NCBI RefSeq assembly: GCF_900103735.1
Contig: NZ_FMXE01000042.1
Span: 1-36,065, forward strand
From: Algoriphagus alkaliphilus
GTDB taxonomy: Bacteria > Bacteroidota > Bacteroidia > Cytophagales > Cyclobacteriaceae
Length of the DNA: 36,065 nt
Direction of reading: 5' to 3'
The notes beneath the pieces are model-generated. The model did not search any database. It saw nothing but the letters and a program-made list of their open reading frames with translations, and had not been told where the DNA came from. Below, in pieces: positions 22,771 to 31,080 of this stretch; the first letter of the stretch is position 1, and every line of letters starts with the position of its first letter. The position numbers were made by a program, and so were the translations under genes.

Positions 22771-24513
22771 CTAAATTCTTGCCTGATAGGTATAGAGTTG
22801 ATAATATCTTCCCTTTGATTCGATGAGTTGGTCATGCATTCCCCGCTCCACGATTTTGCCCTGCTCAATAACTAAAATCTGATCTGCCTGCCGAATTGTA
22901 CTTAATCGGTGCGCAATCACAAAGGTGGTTCTTCCTTTCATCAATTCTTTCAGACTTGCCTGGATCAGGGTTTCTGATTCCGTATCCAGATTGGAGGTAG
23001 CTTCATCCAAAATCAATATTCTTGGGTCTGCCAGGATTGCTCTTGCAATTGCTATCCGTTGCCTTTGCCCACCCGAAAGCTTTACGCCACGCTCCCCGAT
23101 CAGCGTATCCAATCCCTTCTCAAATCTGTCGGAAAACTCCTGTACATGCGCAGCCTTCACCGCTTTCTGGACTTCCTCCTCCGTGGCTTCAGGCCGTGGA
23201 AAAAGAATATTTTCCCGAATTGTCCCTTCAAAAAGAAAGTCATCCTGCAAAACAACCCCCAACTGAGAACGGAAGGAGTCTAAGGTAACAGATTGAAGAT
23301 CATGACCATCAAGGAGGATTTGGCCCGAATCTGGATTTAAAAAAGTGGCAGCAAGACCCGCAATGGTTGTTTTGCCAGAGCCTGATGTCCCCACTAATGC
23401 AGTCACTGAGCCAGCAGGAGCTTTGAAGTTGATTCCCTTTACCACTTCCTTTCCGGACTCATAGGCAAAAGAAACATCTCTAAATTCCACATCACCGACG
23501 ATTTTATCCACTACTTGGGTTCGCTTGCGATCGTCTGCTTCCAGAGGCGTATTCATGATTTCCTCTGTCCGATCCAAACCGGCAAAAGCCTCTGTCAGCT
23601 GACTGCCGATATTGGACATTTGAACTATGGGTGCAATCATAAAACCCAAGTAAAGGGTAAATGCCAGGAAATCCCCGAAAGTCATCTCCCCTTCCATAAT
23701 CATATAGCCTCCGATTCCCATGATGCCGGCAGAAGCCAAGCCCAATAGGAGTGCCCCTGCAGAAGTCACAAAACTTGTTGCAGTGAGACTTGCCTTTACA
23801 TTTTGGAATAGCTCATCTACGCCTCTTTCAAACGTTTTTATCTCTTGGGCTTCTGCATTGAATCCTTTGATCACGCGGATTCCTCCAAGTGTTTCGGTGA
23901 GTCTGCCGGTCACTTGCGCATTGATTTTTCCCCGTTCTCTGAAGATCGGACGGATTTTCCCGAAAGCTTTCAGGGAAACCAATCCAAAAACAACCACCGG
24001 AAGCAGCACATAAAGTGTCATCATCGGGCTGATATTAATCAAGAGAAAGAGCGAAATCACTGCCGTAAGAACCCCTCCCACCATTTGGGCAAATCCCGTC
24101 CCAACCAGATTTCTTACCCCCTCTACATCGGTCATGATCCGTGAGACCAACTCACCTGTTTTGGCATTGTCAAAGTATCGGATTGGAAGCTTGATAATAT
24201 GCTTTTGTACCTGAGACCGAAGCTTGGCGATGAGGTGTTGAGCCTCTACACTCAGGATTTGCGTGAGGCTGTAGGAAGTGACTGACTGAATGATGATCGC
24301 CACAACCACAGCTATGATTAGCCATTTGAGCATATTCAGGTCATTGCTCGGGATTACGTCATCAATGAGGTATTTACTTGCCCCAGGCAGGACTAGACTC
24401 GCTAGTCGGCTGATGATTATCAGAAATAGTCCCAAAAATAAGTGCTTTCGTCTGGGCCAGATAATGGTCTTGAAGACCTGACCCATGGTGACTTTTGATT
24501 TTGTCTGATTCAT
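22771..24513 (-). CDS. ABC exporter, fused permease and ATPase (MsbA-like)
   Basis: With the ATG at 24513 the protein has 580 residues; the in-frame TTG at 24549 was not used. The N-terminal half (about 20-310) has six transmembrane helices. The C-terminal half is an ABC ATPase with Walker A GTSGSGKT (about 375), signature LSGGQRQRIAIARAIL (about 480), Walker B ILILDEATSNLD (about 500) and H-loop IAHRLSTI. It acts as a homodimer, exporting lipid, peptide or drug across the inner membrane. Close relatives include MsbA, the lipid A flippase, but Bacteroidota carry several such paralogues, so a general exporter is all that can be said. A 580-bp gene-free region lies upstream. Confidence 0.93.
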   Translation of the reverse strand: MNQTKSKVTMGQVFKTIIWPRRKHLFLGLFLIIISRLASLVLPGASKYLIDDVIPSNDLNMLKWLIIAVVVAIIIQSVTSYSLTQILSVEAQHLIAKLRSQVQKHIIKLPIRYFDNAKTGELVSRIMTDVEGVRNLVGTGFAQMVGGVLTAVISLFLLINISPMMTLYVLLPVVVFGLVSLKAFGKIRPIFRERGKINAQVTGRLTETLGGIRVIKGFNAEAQEIKTFERGVDELFQNVKASLTATSFVTSAGALLLGLASAGIMGIGGYMIMEGEMTFGDFLAFTLYLGFMIAPIVQMSNIGSQLTEAFAGLDRTEEIMNTPLEADDRKRTQVVDKIVGDVEFRDVSFAYESGKEVVKGINFKAPAGSVTALVGTSGSGKTTIAGLAATFLNPDSGQILLDGHDLQSVTLDSFRSQLGVVLQDDFLFEGTIRENILFPRPEATEEEVQKAVKAAHVQEFSDRFEKGLDTLIGERGVKLSGGQRQRIAIARAILADPRILILDEATSNLDTESETLIQASLKELMKGRTTFVIAHRLSTIRQADQILVIEQGKIVERGMHDQLIESKGRYYQLYTYQARI

Positions 24514-24680
24514 GAAAAATAGGCAGTGGTGAGAGGTTGCTGAAGTCAATTTAAATAGAAGAAAACATGAAAGTCAAAAACAGTTCATTTTCTGCTTCTC
24601 TTCGCTCCAGTTTACCCCTAAAAAACTGACTATCATAGCAATCAAGTTAAGCTTGTCCTTTTTTGGTATTTTCAGATTTA

Positions 24681-24846
24681 AAAAAAAGATTATGTATGTC
24701 CGCTTTCTTGCCAGTAGCAAAATAAAATAAGGTTTGAAGTTCCAAAAAACGAGCTGTGGACTGTTGACAGTCGTCTGTGGACGATTATCCGCAACTTTAT
24801 ATAGCCTAACCTTTCTTACTGGCAGGATTGCGGATAATCAAAAAAA
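24681..24846. repeat. MITE-like inverted repeat in a 580-bp gene-free region
   Basis: The gap between the ABC exporter (24513) and the DUF1573 gene (25096) is gene-free. Within it GATTATCCGCAA (24783-24794) and TTGCGGATAATC (24828-24839) form a perfect 12-bp inverted repeat with a 33-nt loop. TGCCAGTA (24709-24716) pairs with TACTGGCA (24817-24824), and a degenerate GATTAT...CCGC at 24688 pairs with the right arm. Both ends sit next to A7-8 GATT. A CTGTGGACTGTTGACAG-type simple repeat lies at about 24753-24783. No coding potential was seen. Positions 24514-24680 show nothing notable. Confidence 0.6.
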
Positions 24847-24878
24847 AGATTCCTTCAATCTATTGAACTGATTTAATC

Positions 24879-25012
24879 TGTTTATAATTTGATTTTTTTG
24901 GTCAGATAGCCTGTCCCGATCTTTCATCGGGAGAATGCCCTGCCCCGATAGCTCGGGGCATCCCCCTGTGTGATCCCGTAAATACGGGATCACAGGCATT
25001 TCAAATGCACCA
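24879..25012. repeat. Palindromic intergenic repeat, diverged and expanded copy
   Basis: It starts TGTTTATAATTTG and ends with the GGCATTTCA and TGATCCCGTA / TACGGGATCA elements of the 92-bp repeat. The middle is replaced by two extra hairpins: CCCGAT / ATCGGG (about 24914-24931) and TGCCCCGA / TCGGGGCA (about 24941-24960). It is about 134 bp long in all. It lies between the ABC exporter and DUF1573 genes and probably folds into three adjacent stems. Confidence 0.75.
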
Positions 25013-25043
25013 AAAACGGTGAGGGCATTTTAACAGCTCGGGC

Positions 25044-25072
25044 AAAAAAAAACCTGCCCAAAAGGACAGGTT
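25044..25072 (-). terminator. Intrinsic terminator after DUF1573
   Basis: On the minus strand AACCTGTCC and GGGCAGGTT form a stem (one mismatch) around TTTT and are followed by nine T. It lies 24 nt beyond the stop of the DUF1573 gene, so it ends that transcript. Confidence 0.85.
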
Positions 25073-25095
25073 CAATCATTTTCAAATTGAGGGAA

Positions 25096-25494
25096 TCAAT
25101 TTGTCTTTGGCAGGACGTTGGAGATTAGCGAAACTTTTTCAATCGGCTCGGAGGCGTTGGAGTAGATTCTCACCACCGAATTTTGTTTCCCGATTTTTCC
25201 GGTAGAATTAAAAGAAACCTTGATCTCAGCTGATTTACCGGGAGCCACAGGCTCTTTTGGCCAGCTTGGGACAGTACATCCACAAGTAGCAGCCACATTG
25301 GAAATCACCAAAGGAGCTGTGCCTGAATTGGTCAGAACAAAGGTGTGTTCCACTTTGGCTCCTTGTACGATATCACCAAAATCAATGGAGGTTTCTTTGA
25401 AAGTAATCACCGGCCCGGAAGCTTGATCTTGTGCATTGGCATGAAATACAAGTGCAAATGCAAACAGTGTCAGTAGAAATCCTAGTTTTTTCAT
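25096..25494 (-). CDS. Secreted DUF1573 protein
   Basis: This 132-residue protein has a clear signal peptide (MKKLGFLLTLFAFALVFHANA, about 1-21). The mature part is one DUF1573 immunoglobulin-like domain (about 28-130) with the family's landmarks: FGDIVQGAKVEHTFVLTNSGTAPLVISN, AATCGCTVPSWPKEPVAPG (a Cys pair) and IKVSFNSTGKIGKQ. It resembles ASH/MSP-like domains and is common in Bacteroidota, where it is periplasmic or surface-exposed; the molecular role is unknown. It is monocistronic, ended by the terminator at 25044-25072. It is not obviously linked to its neighbours. Confidence 0.92.
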   Translation of the reverse strand: MKKLGFLLTLFAFALVFHANAQDQASGPVITFKETSIDFGDIVQGAKVEHTFVLTNSGTAPLVISNVAATCGCTVPSWPKEPVAPGKSAEIKVSFNSTGKIGKQNSVVRIYSNASEPIEKVSLISNVLPKTN

Positions 25495-25645
25495 GATTGG
25501 TTATAAATATTGATTTTCAAATATTTCAATTTTTCTTTTCGTATCAAAGCAACGCAAAGCTGCATGATTTGATTCCAAATGTGAAAATAACATGCCAATA
25601 TAAAAGTTACTCCCCGTTAAATATTGTGAACAAATGCAAAAACCA

Positions 25646-27094
25646 TTACTCAGGGGACTTGGCGGCTGGTTTTACAAAAAATGTAGGTGAAAAATTCACT
25701 AAATACAACTCTTCTGTGGCTCTCGTAATGGCTGTGTAGAGCCATCTGACAAAATCCCGATCCACTTGCTCATCATTCAGATATCCCTGATCTACAAATA
25801 CAGCTTTCCATTGCCCTCCTTGCGCCTTGTGACAGGTCAACGCGTAGGCAAACTTGATTTGCAAGGCATTCAAATAGGAATCTTTCCGGATCAATTCCAT
25901 CCGTTCCGTCTTATTGGCTACATCTGCATAATCTTGGGAAACCTGATCATAGAGGCTTCTGTATTGCTCTCTCGTCAGTGAGGGACTGGGGGAGTAAAGT
26001 GTATCAAGAATGACTTTGGCTTCGAAAAAAGGTTCTTCGGGATAATCCAGCAGTCTGAGCTCCAAAGTCGCAAATCTAAGTCCATACATCTCTTCAAAAT
26101 TTCGGATCTTCATCACCTCCACCATATCCCCGTTTGCCAAAAAATTAACTTTTTCAGATTCGGCCATGTAGGTGTAGTTATTCTTCACAATCATGAGCAA
26201 ATCACCTGAGTTGATCTCTTCTTCATAGAAATGAATGACCTGCCTGATGTAAAGATTGAATTGGACCGCAGACTTATTGGAGCGGGTCACGATCGTTGAG
26301 TTTTCAGTTCCATATTTACCATAGGCATACCGAAGCCCCTCTTCCAGTCTCTCTGAGGTCATTTTAAAAATGTCCTGAAAAGTGCTTGTCTGAATTTTCA
26401 CTTTCGGCTCTTCGAGCAAAAGCTGATCTCTCAAGGCTGTGGCATTGAAAAGAATTCCGGATTCCAAGCGTTGCCGCATTACCTCGGAGAGTTCCAACTG
26501 ATCAGCTTCCAATCGATAATGCCGGAGCAAATAGCCTGCATCCAAGGCAGGACTGTATTCGCTCCCGACAGGCGGAAGTTGGGCAGTATCTCCGATTAAG
26601 AGGAGTCGGTTGTCTTTTCCCGAAAAGACAAACTGAATCAAATCCCAAAGCAGATTTCCGGACATACCTCCATCATCTGCCAGCATGGAAGATTCATCCA
26701 CAATAAATACGGTGTCCCTGTAATAGTTTTTTTGAAGGATAAATCCTCCTCCCATTGTGCCGGGGTCACCTTTTGGCTTATAAATGATCTTGTGGATGGT
26801 ATATGCCGCTCGTCCCGAGTAATTGCTCATGACTTTGGCTGCTCTCCCTGTTGGAGCCAAAAGAAGAGACCGCAGCTCCATTTTTGGCAAGACTTTGACC
26901 AAGGCAGAGGTTAGCGAGGTCTTCCCTGTGCCTGCATAGCCTTTCAGCACAAATACGGGTTTTTCCTCAGCTCTTTTCAAAAGAAAAAAATCCATCCGCT
27001 TAAAAAATTCGGCTTGCCCTAGCGTGGGCGCAAACGGAAAATATTTACCAAGCAGTACCGAAGGCTTAAACTCAGCCTGATTATCTTTACCCAT
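25646..27094 (-). CDS. RecD-like SF1B helicase (AAA_30/UvrD_C_2)
   Basis: With the ATG at 27094 the protein has 482 residues; the in-frame TTG at 27115 was not used. Motifs in order: Walker A KGYAGTGKTS (about 52-60), FIVDESSML (Walker B, about 137), LIGDTAQLPPVG (motif III, about 165), and near the C-terminus ALTCHKAQGGQW (motif V, about 440) and LYTAITRATEELYLV (motif VI). This is the short RecD/Pif1-like helicase without RecBC, a 5'-3' single-strand DNA translocase for DNA maintenance. The start codon is only 14 nt from that of the divergent Nudix gene, so the promoters must overlap coding sequence. It is a stand-alone gene, typical of Bacteroidota. Confidence 0.92.
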   Translation of the reverse strand: MGKDNQAEFKPSVLLGKYFPFAPTLGQAEFFKRMDFFLLKRAEEKPVFVLKGYAGTGKTSLTSALVKVLPKMELRSLLLAPTGRAAKVMSNYSGRAAYTIHKIIYKPKGDPGTMGGGFILQKNYYRDTVFIVDESSMLADDGGMSGNLLWDLIQFVFSGKDNRLLLIGDTAQLPPVGSEYSPALDAGYLLRHYRLEADQLELSEVMRQRLESGILFNATALRDQLLLEEPKVKIQTSTFQDIFKMTSERLEEGLRYAYGKYGTENSTIVTRSNKSAVQFNLYIRQVIHFYEEEINSGDLLMIVKNNYTYMAESEKVNFLANGDMVEVMKIRNFEEMYGLRFATLELRLLDYPEEPFFEAKVILDTLYSPSPSLTREQYRSLYDQVSQDYADVANKTERMELIRKDSYLNALQIKFAYALTCHKAQGGQWKAVFVDQGYLNDEQVDRDFVRWLYTAITRATEELYLVNFSPTFFVKPAAKSPE

Positions 27095-27108
27095 AGTCAC
27101 GAATGTAA

Positions 27109-27618
27109 ATGCCAAAAGACGAAATCAGCAAAGAAATTGAAGCAAAGTTTGGAAACCAACTCCGCACGCGAGTCAACGGAATCCTCATTGAAAATGACAG
27201 ACTCCTGATGGTCAAGCATCAGATGGGCAACGGCAGAATACTGTGGTCAGTTCCGGGCGGCGGGATGAATTTTGGTAGTACAGCCACCGAAAACCTCAAA
27301 CGGGAATACTTTGAAGAGACTCATCTTCATATAGCGGTGGGCAACTACTTATTCGTTTACGAGTACCTCCACCCTCCCCTTCATGCCATGGAACATTTTT
27401 TTGAAGTAAAAAGGATAAACGGCAATGTGAAATTGGGAAAAGACCCCGAGCTTTCGGTTAACAATCAAATTCTGCTCGAAATTTCCTGGAAATCCATTTC
27501 AGAAATAAATACCATCCCAAATGATTCCTTACATCGGGTCTTTTGGGGAATTAAATCCTTTTCGGAGCTGGGATTGTGGAAAGGATATTTTAATTTCGAA
27601 AATATTTCCATAAAATAG
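27109..27618 (+). CDS. Nudix hydrolase with altered Nudix box
   Basis: This 169-residue protein has a Nudix fold. The box reads GGGMNFGSTATENLKREYFEETHL: the REYFEET metal-binding core is intact (R-E-x-x-E-E), but the usual Glu after GGGxxFG is Ser. The family hydrolyses nucleoside diphosphates linked to other groups. The box substitution might shift substrate or lower activity, though such Ser variants exist in active members. There is no signal peptide. It is divergent from the RecD-like helicase gene and 49 nt upstream of the small membrane protein gene on the same strand, so it may be the first gene of a short plus-strand run. Confidence 0.88.
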   Translation: MPKDEISKEIEAKFGNQLRTRVNGILIENDRLLMVKHQMGNGRILWSVPGGGMNFGSTATENLKREYFEETHLHIAVGNYLFVYEYLHPPLHAMEHFFEVKRINGNVKLGKDPELSVNNQILLEISWKSISEINTIPNDSLHRVFWGIKSFSELGLWKGYFNFENISIK

Positions 27619-27667
27619 CACGTTAAACAAACCTCAACCTTAATCAGATTTCTAAATCTCTATCAAA

Positions 27668-28252
27668 ATGAATCTTACAAAAATTCTATCAGTAGTTTTC
27701 TTTGCTGTTGCCATGTTTTTTGGTTACCTTCTTTGGAAGGGTGTCGATGATGTGGTTGAAACCAAGAAAAGAATTGCACTTCTTGAAGCCGCTACTATCG
27801 AAAAGTTAACCATGCTTCGTGATGCCCAACTGGCCTATCAGGCTTCAAACGGTAAATATGCAAGTTCTTGGGATTCGTTGAGAATGTTTATTGAAGGTGG
27901 AACAATCTGGTTGGTACAACGAACGGAAACCACAAAATTGTTGGACTACGGAGCAGAACAAATCACAGTTAAATTTGACACCCTGGGTTCTGTAGGCGTA
28001 ATGGATTCGCTTTTCAACGCAAGAAAATACCCTGACTTCAATATTGATTTATTGCCTGTTGTTCCGGGTTCTGGAGGAAAGCAGTTTGAATTCTTTGCAG
28101 ATAAAGTTGAAAAGACGGGCGGTTATTTGGTCAACGTCTTCGAAATCAGAGATCCATCACCGATAAACCCTAAACGAAGAGCTAACAACAACGAAAAAGC
28201 ATTGAAGGTAGGTTCCAGAACTGACGCATCTACCGAGGGCAACTGGAAATAA
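27668..28252 (+). CDS. Small protein with N-terminal membrane anchor, function unknown
   Basis: This 194-residue protein has an N-terminal hydrophobic helix (about 4-26: ILSVVFFAVAMFFGYLLW) and a soluble periplasmic-type remainder. The stretch MLRDAQLAYQASNGKYASSWDSLRMFIEGG (about 50-77) looks like type II pseudopilin/PilA proteins, which share an N-terminal helix followed by a GxY segment, but no prepilin peptidase site is evident. It is conserved in Bacteroidota just upstream of DUF3822-coaD as far as I recall, and here that order holds (12-nt gap to DUF3822). A role in the envelope is likely; nothing more can be read. Confidence 0.75.
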   Translation: MNLTKILSVVFFAVAMFFGYLLWKGVDDVVETKKRIALLEAATIEKLTMLRDAQLAYQASNGKYASSWDSLRMFIEGGTIWLVQRTETTKLLDYGAEQITVKFDTLGSVGVMDSLFNARKYPDFNIDLLPVVPGSGGKQFEFFADKVEKTGGYLVNVFEIRDPSPINPKRRANNNEKALKVGSRTDASTEGNWK

Positions 28253-28264
28253 TCCCCTTGGATT

Positions 28265-29083
28265 TTGGAAAACAACCTTAAGGTCTATAAAAGTGATAAG
28301 TTTGATGTGGATGACATATCGGGCTTATCACTTTTTGTTTACCCCCGTTCACTCTTTATTTTCGCGAAAGATCAAAATCAGGCAAACATCGTTATCCATC
28401 ATTATAATGAATTTTCATTACCTGATTTGGAAAGCCTTTTTAGTATCGATCCATTGTTGAGACAAGATGTACCGGTAAAATTTTACTTCCATCAGTCCGG
28501 ATTCAGTTTAGTTCCGGGAGTACTTTTTCAGCCTGGAAAAGAAAAAGAGTACCTAAAATTTGCTCAGGAAGTACCTGATGATGCCAAGTTTTTTTTCTCT
28601 CCTTTGGATAGTAACAATCTCCAGATCGTTAGTTTTATTTCCTCCAAACTCAAAAAAAATCTGGATGCCCGGTTTTCAGAAGTTACCCTGCATCATGGTG
28701 GCTGTACCTTTCTTTCTTATTTATTCAAAGAAAGGTTTAATCTTATAGGTCAGGAAATATTGGTGAACTATTTCAGATCTCACATCTACCTTGCCTCATT
28801 TACTGATCAGGATTTGAGTCTTTTCAATATTTTTGAAATTTCGGGAAAGGATGATATTCTCAAGTATATCCTGATCGCCATGGACCAGCTCAAATACGAT
28901 CGAAACCATGTCCGGGTGAGCATATTTGGAGCAACTGAACCGAGTGGAATTACCGAGGCCTGGGGAAAAAGCTATTTTCAAAATTTCAAATTGCAAAATC
29001 CGCATGCCAACCAAAATTATTCGCACGGTTTCAAACACCTCAAATCAGAAAACGTCCTAGAAACCTATTGGCAATACGACTAA
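28265..29083 (+). CDS. DUF3822 family protein
   Basis: This 272-residue cytoplasmic protein has no membrane segment or signal peptide. Recognisable DUF3822 features are the LSLFVYPRSLFIFAKDQ start region (about 22-37), a long beta-rich core, and the C-terminal HFDQL-type surface (QLKYDRNHVRVSIFGA). Its ATPase/actin-like fold has been suggested for the family, but I cannot confirm this from sequence. It sits 2 nt upstream of coaD, in the order often seen in Bacteroidota. The start is TTG at 28265; no in-frame ATG lies nearby, so a weak-start gene is likely. A link to CoA synthesis is guilt by association only. Confidence 0.82.
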   Translation: MENNLKVYKSDKFDVDDISGLSLFVYPRSLFIFAKDQNQANIVIHHYNEFSLPDLESLFSIDPLLRQDVPVKFYFHQSGFSLVPGVLFQPGKEKEYLKFAQEVPDDAKFFFSPLDSNNLQIVSFISSKLKKNLDARFSEVTLHHGGCTFLSYLFKERFNLIGQEILVNYFRSHIYLASFTDQDLSLFNIFEISGKDDILKYILIAMDQLKYDRNHVRVSIFGATEPSGITEAWGKSYFQNFKLQNPHANQNYSHGFKHLKSENVLETYWQYD

Positions 29084-29085
29084 TA

Positions 29086-29541
29086 ATGAAAAAAATAGCT
29101 GTTTTTCCCGGTTCATTTGATCCATTCACCATGGGGCATCACGATATTGTGTTGCGGAGTCTCAACCTTTTTGATGAAGTGATCATTGGTGTCGGGTATA
29201 ATTCCACCAAGCAAAACCGGTACTTTGAGATAGATCTGATGGTTTCTAAAATCAAAGGTGTTTACACGAATGAGCCTCGGGTCAAGGTGATTGTTTACAA
29301 CGAATTGACCTCTACCCTGGCAAAAAATTACAGTGCCCAATTTTTGATCAGAGGACTCAGAAACACGACTGATTTTGAATACGAAAACACCATCAGTCAG
29401 ATGAACCGCTACCTTAACCCGGAGTTGGAAACAGTCTTTTTGATCACTTCACCGCAATATGCAGCCATCAGTTCTACCGTCATCAGGGAGGTTCACCGCT
29501 ATGGTGGCGATGTCAGCGAGTTTCTTCCTTTCCCGATTTAG
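29086..29541 (+). CDS. coaD: Phosphopantetheine adenylyltransferase
   Basis: This 151-residue enzyme catalyses the penultimate step of coenzyme A synthesis: 4'-phosphopantetheine plus ATP gives dephospho-CoA. The N-terminal signature MKKIAVFPGSFDPFTMGHHD contains T15-M-G-H18, the nucleotidyltransferase T/HxGH motif. The C-terminal ISSTVIRE is the family's ISSTxxR block. The ATG at 29086 (MKKIAVF) is the normal start; an in-frame TTG six codons earlier is the ORF boundary but not needed. It overlaps by 4 nt at its 3' end with the convergent Nudix gene, and follows DUF3822 by 2 nt. The enzyme works as a hexamer in the cytoplasm. Confidence 0.97.
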   Translation: MKKIAVFPGSFDPFTMGHHDIVLRSLNLFDEVIIGVGYNSTKQNRYFEIDLMVSKIKGVYTNEPRVKVIVYNELTSTLAKNYSAQFLIRGLRNTTDFEYENTISQMNRYLNPELETVFLITSPQYAAISSTVIREVHRYGGDVSEFLPFPI

Positions 29542-30215
29542 ATCTTAATTTGATTTTTGAGGTATTGTTTGAATAAGTATCTCATGGACGGATAGGAATT
29601 GATCAGGGCAGTTTTCGCATCAGGCTCAGATAACCATAAAATCTCCTCAATTCCTTCCTCCTCTTGGGGCTTCATGGCTGAATCATTGACCGAATCCATG
29701 GCAAACCAATAGGTCTTTTTCAAAATACTCTTTCTATTTTGGGTATAGGTGTGCCAGGTGTTACAGATATGGGAACCCAATTTTACCCTAACATTGGTTT
29801 CTTCCTCTACCTCGCGCTTGGCACAATCACCGGGTGCCTCGCCTTTATCGAATTTTCCTTTCGGAAAATCCCATTTTCCCAAGCGGAAAATCATCAGGAC
29901 TTTATCCTTCTTGGAGACAATCCCCCCCGCGGCTTTGATAATCATGAAACGACTCTTGATAAAGTCTTTCATTGCCTTTTTGTCCTTGGTCACCAGCGTA
30001 ATTGAATCCAATTCCTTCATTTTTCGAGTGCGGAGCAGGTATAGAAGGCGGATGATCGTGTCATGACTGGGTTCATGAAACAGGAGATCTTCCTCCCAAT
30101 TGATATCCGTGGGCAACTCTTCCAAATTTGAAAAAATAAAATCATAGGACTTAGCTGGATCAAGTTCCTCATAACTGATCAACTCTACCGGCTTGTCATT
30201 GACAAAGATTTTCAT
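29538..30215 (-). CDS. Nudix hydrolase with extended N-terminus
   Basis: This 225-residue protein has about 90 N-terminal residues of unknown fold and a Nudix domain from about 93 (AAGGIVSKKDKVLMIFR). The Nudix box is complete: GKFDKGEAPGDCAKREVEEETNV with G-x5-E and REVEEE. It is a typical Bacteroidota protein found next to coaD and pyrE; the substrate (nucleoside diphosphate derivative or diadenosine polyphosphate) is unknown. It is convergent with coaD (4-nt overlap) and divergent from pyrE (96 nt between the start at 30215 and the chosen pyrE start). Confidence 0.9.
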   Translation of the reverse strand: MKIFVNDKPVELISYEELDPAKSYDFIFSNLEELPTDINWEEDLLFHEPSHDTIIRLLYLLRTRKMKELDSITLVTKDKKAMKDFIKSRFMIIKAAGGIVSKKDKVLMIFRLGKWDFPKGKFDKGEAPGDCAKREVEEETNVRVKLGSHICNTWHTYTQNRKSILKKTYWFAMDSVNDSAMKPQEEEGIEEILWLSEPDAKTALINSYPSMRYLFKQYLKNQIKI

Positions 30216-30311
30216 AACTGATACTGGATAACAAACGTGTTGTGGTCAAAAATGCATAAAAAAATCAGGCAGTACAATCTTAAGGCAAATGAATCTGCTA
30301 TTTTTGAGCCC

Positions 30312-30956
30312 ATGGAAATTTTAGACCAAAGCATTGCCGCCGACGTGGCAGACAAACTACTCGAAATTCAAGCGATCCGCCTTCAACCTGAAAAACCTTT
30401 CACTTGGGCATCCGGCTGGAAATCACCCATCTATTGTGACAACAGACTTTCACTCTCTTTTCCTGAAGTCAGAAATCTGATCCGGGATCACTTGGTGAAG
30501 TGCGTCAGTCATTTTTTTCAGGAGGTAGAGGCCATAGCAGGAGTTGCTACCGCAGGGATTCCCCAGGGTGCTTTGATAGCCAATGAACTTGGACTCCCTT
30601 TTATTTATGTTCGATCCAAACCTAAGGGACATGGAATGGAAAATATGATCGAGGGTAAGGTGACACCGGGACAGAAAGTCGTTGTCGTCGAGGATTTGGT
30701 ATCTACAGGAGGAAGTTCGCTCAAGGCGGCAGAGGATCTCAAAAACGCAGGATTTGAAGTACTCGGTATGGTTGCTATATTCAGTTACGGATTTGATGTG
30801 GCAGCCAAAAACTTCGCGGATGCAGGCATCAAATTAGTCTGCCTGAGTCACTATGATGCACTGCTGCCAATGGCTGTGAAAATGAAATACATTACCCCCG
30901 AAACGCTGGAATCACTCGAAGAGTGGCGAAAAGATCCTGGAGGGTGGGGACAGTAA
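30312..30956 (+). CDS. pyrE: Orotate phosphoribosyltransferase
   Basis: With the ATG at 30312 the protein has 214 residues, the family norm. In-frame candidates at 30237 (TTG) and 30252 (ATG) would add about 20-25 residues with no conservation that I recognise. It makes orotidine 5'-monophosphate from orotate and PRPP in pyrimidine synthesis, as a dimer. Key sequence: WASGWKSPIYCDNR (orotate contact, about 34-47), YVRSKPKGHG (the mobile loop with Lys, about 100) and the PRPP motif VVVVEDLVSTGGSS (about 118-131). It is divergent from the Nudix gene and ends at the bidirectional terminator 31057-31080. Confidence 0.96.
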   Translation: MEILDQSIAADVADKLLEIQAIRLQPEKPFTWASGWKSPIYCDNRLSLSFPEVRNLIRDHLVKCVSHFFQEVEAIAGVATAGIPQGALIANELGLPFIYVRSKPKGHGMENMIEGKVTPGQKVVVVEDLVSTGGSSLKAAEDLKNAGFEVLGMVAIFSYGFDVAAKNFADAGIKLVCLSHYDALLPMAVKMKYITPETLESLEEWRKDPGGWGQ

Positions 30957-31056
30957 AACTTATCGGTTTACTTTAAATTAGCGATCAAACTAAGCAAAAT
31001 AATACTGTTGCTTAAACTGTAAAAACAGACTTCGACTCCGCGCAGTCAGACAAAGA

Positions 31057-31080
31057 AAAGCCGGGAATTCCGGCTTTTTT
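31057..31080. terminator. Bidirectional intrinsic terminator
   Basis: AAAGCCGG and CCGGCTTT pair around GAATT, followed by T6 on the plus strand for pyrE. On the minus strand the stem is followed by TTTTC, for the convergent ATP-grasp-like gene whose stop codon (31081-31079) overlaps the plus-strand T run. Confidence 0.85.

Noticed and set aside
30299..30306. TATTTTTG as a -7 box for pyrE
   Set aside because: It matches TAnnTTTG but lies only 5 nt before the start codon and has no -33 element, so it is probably chance.
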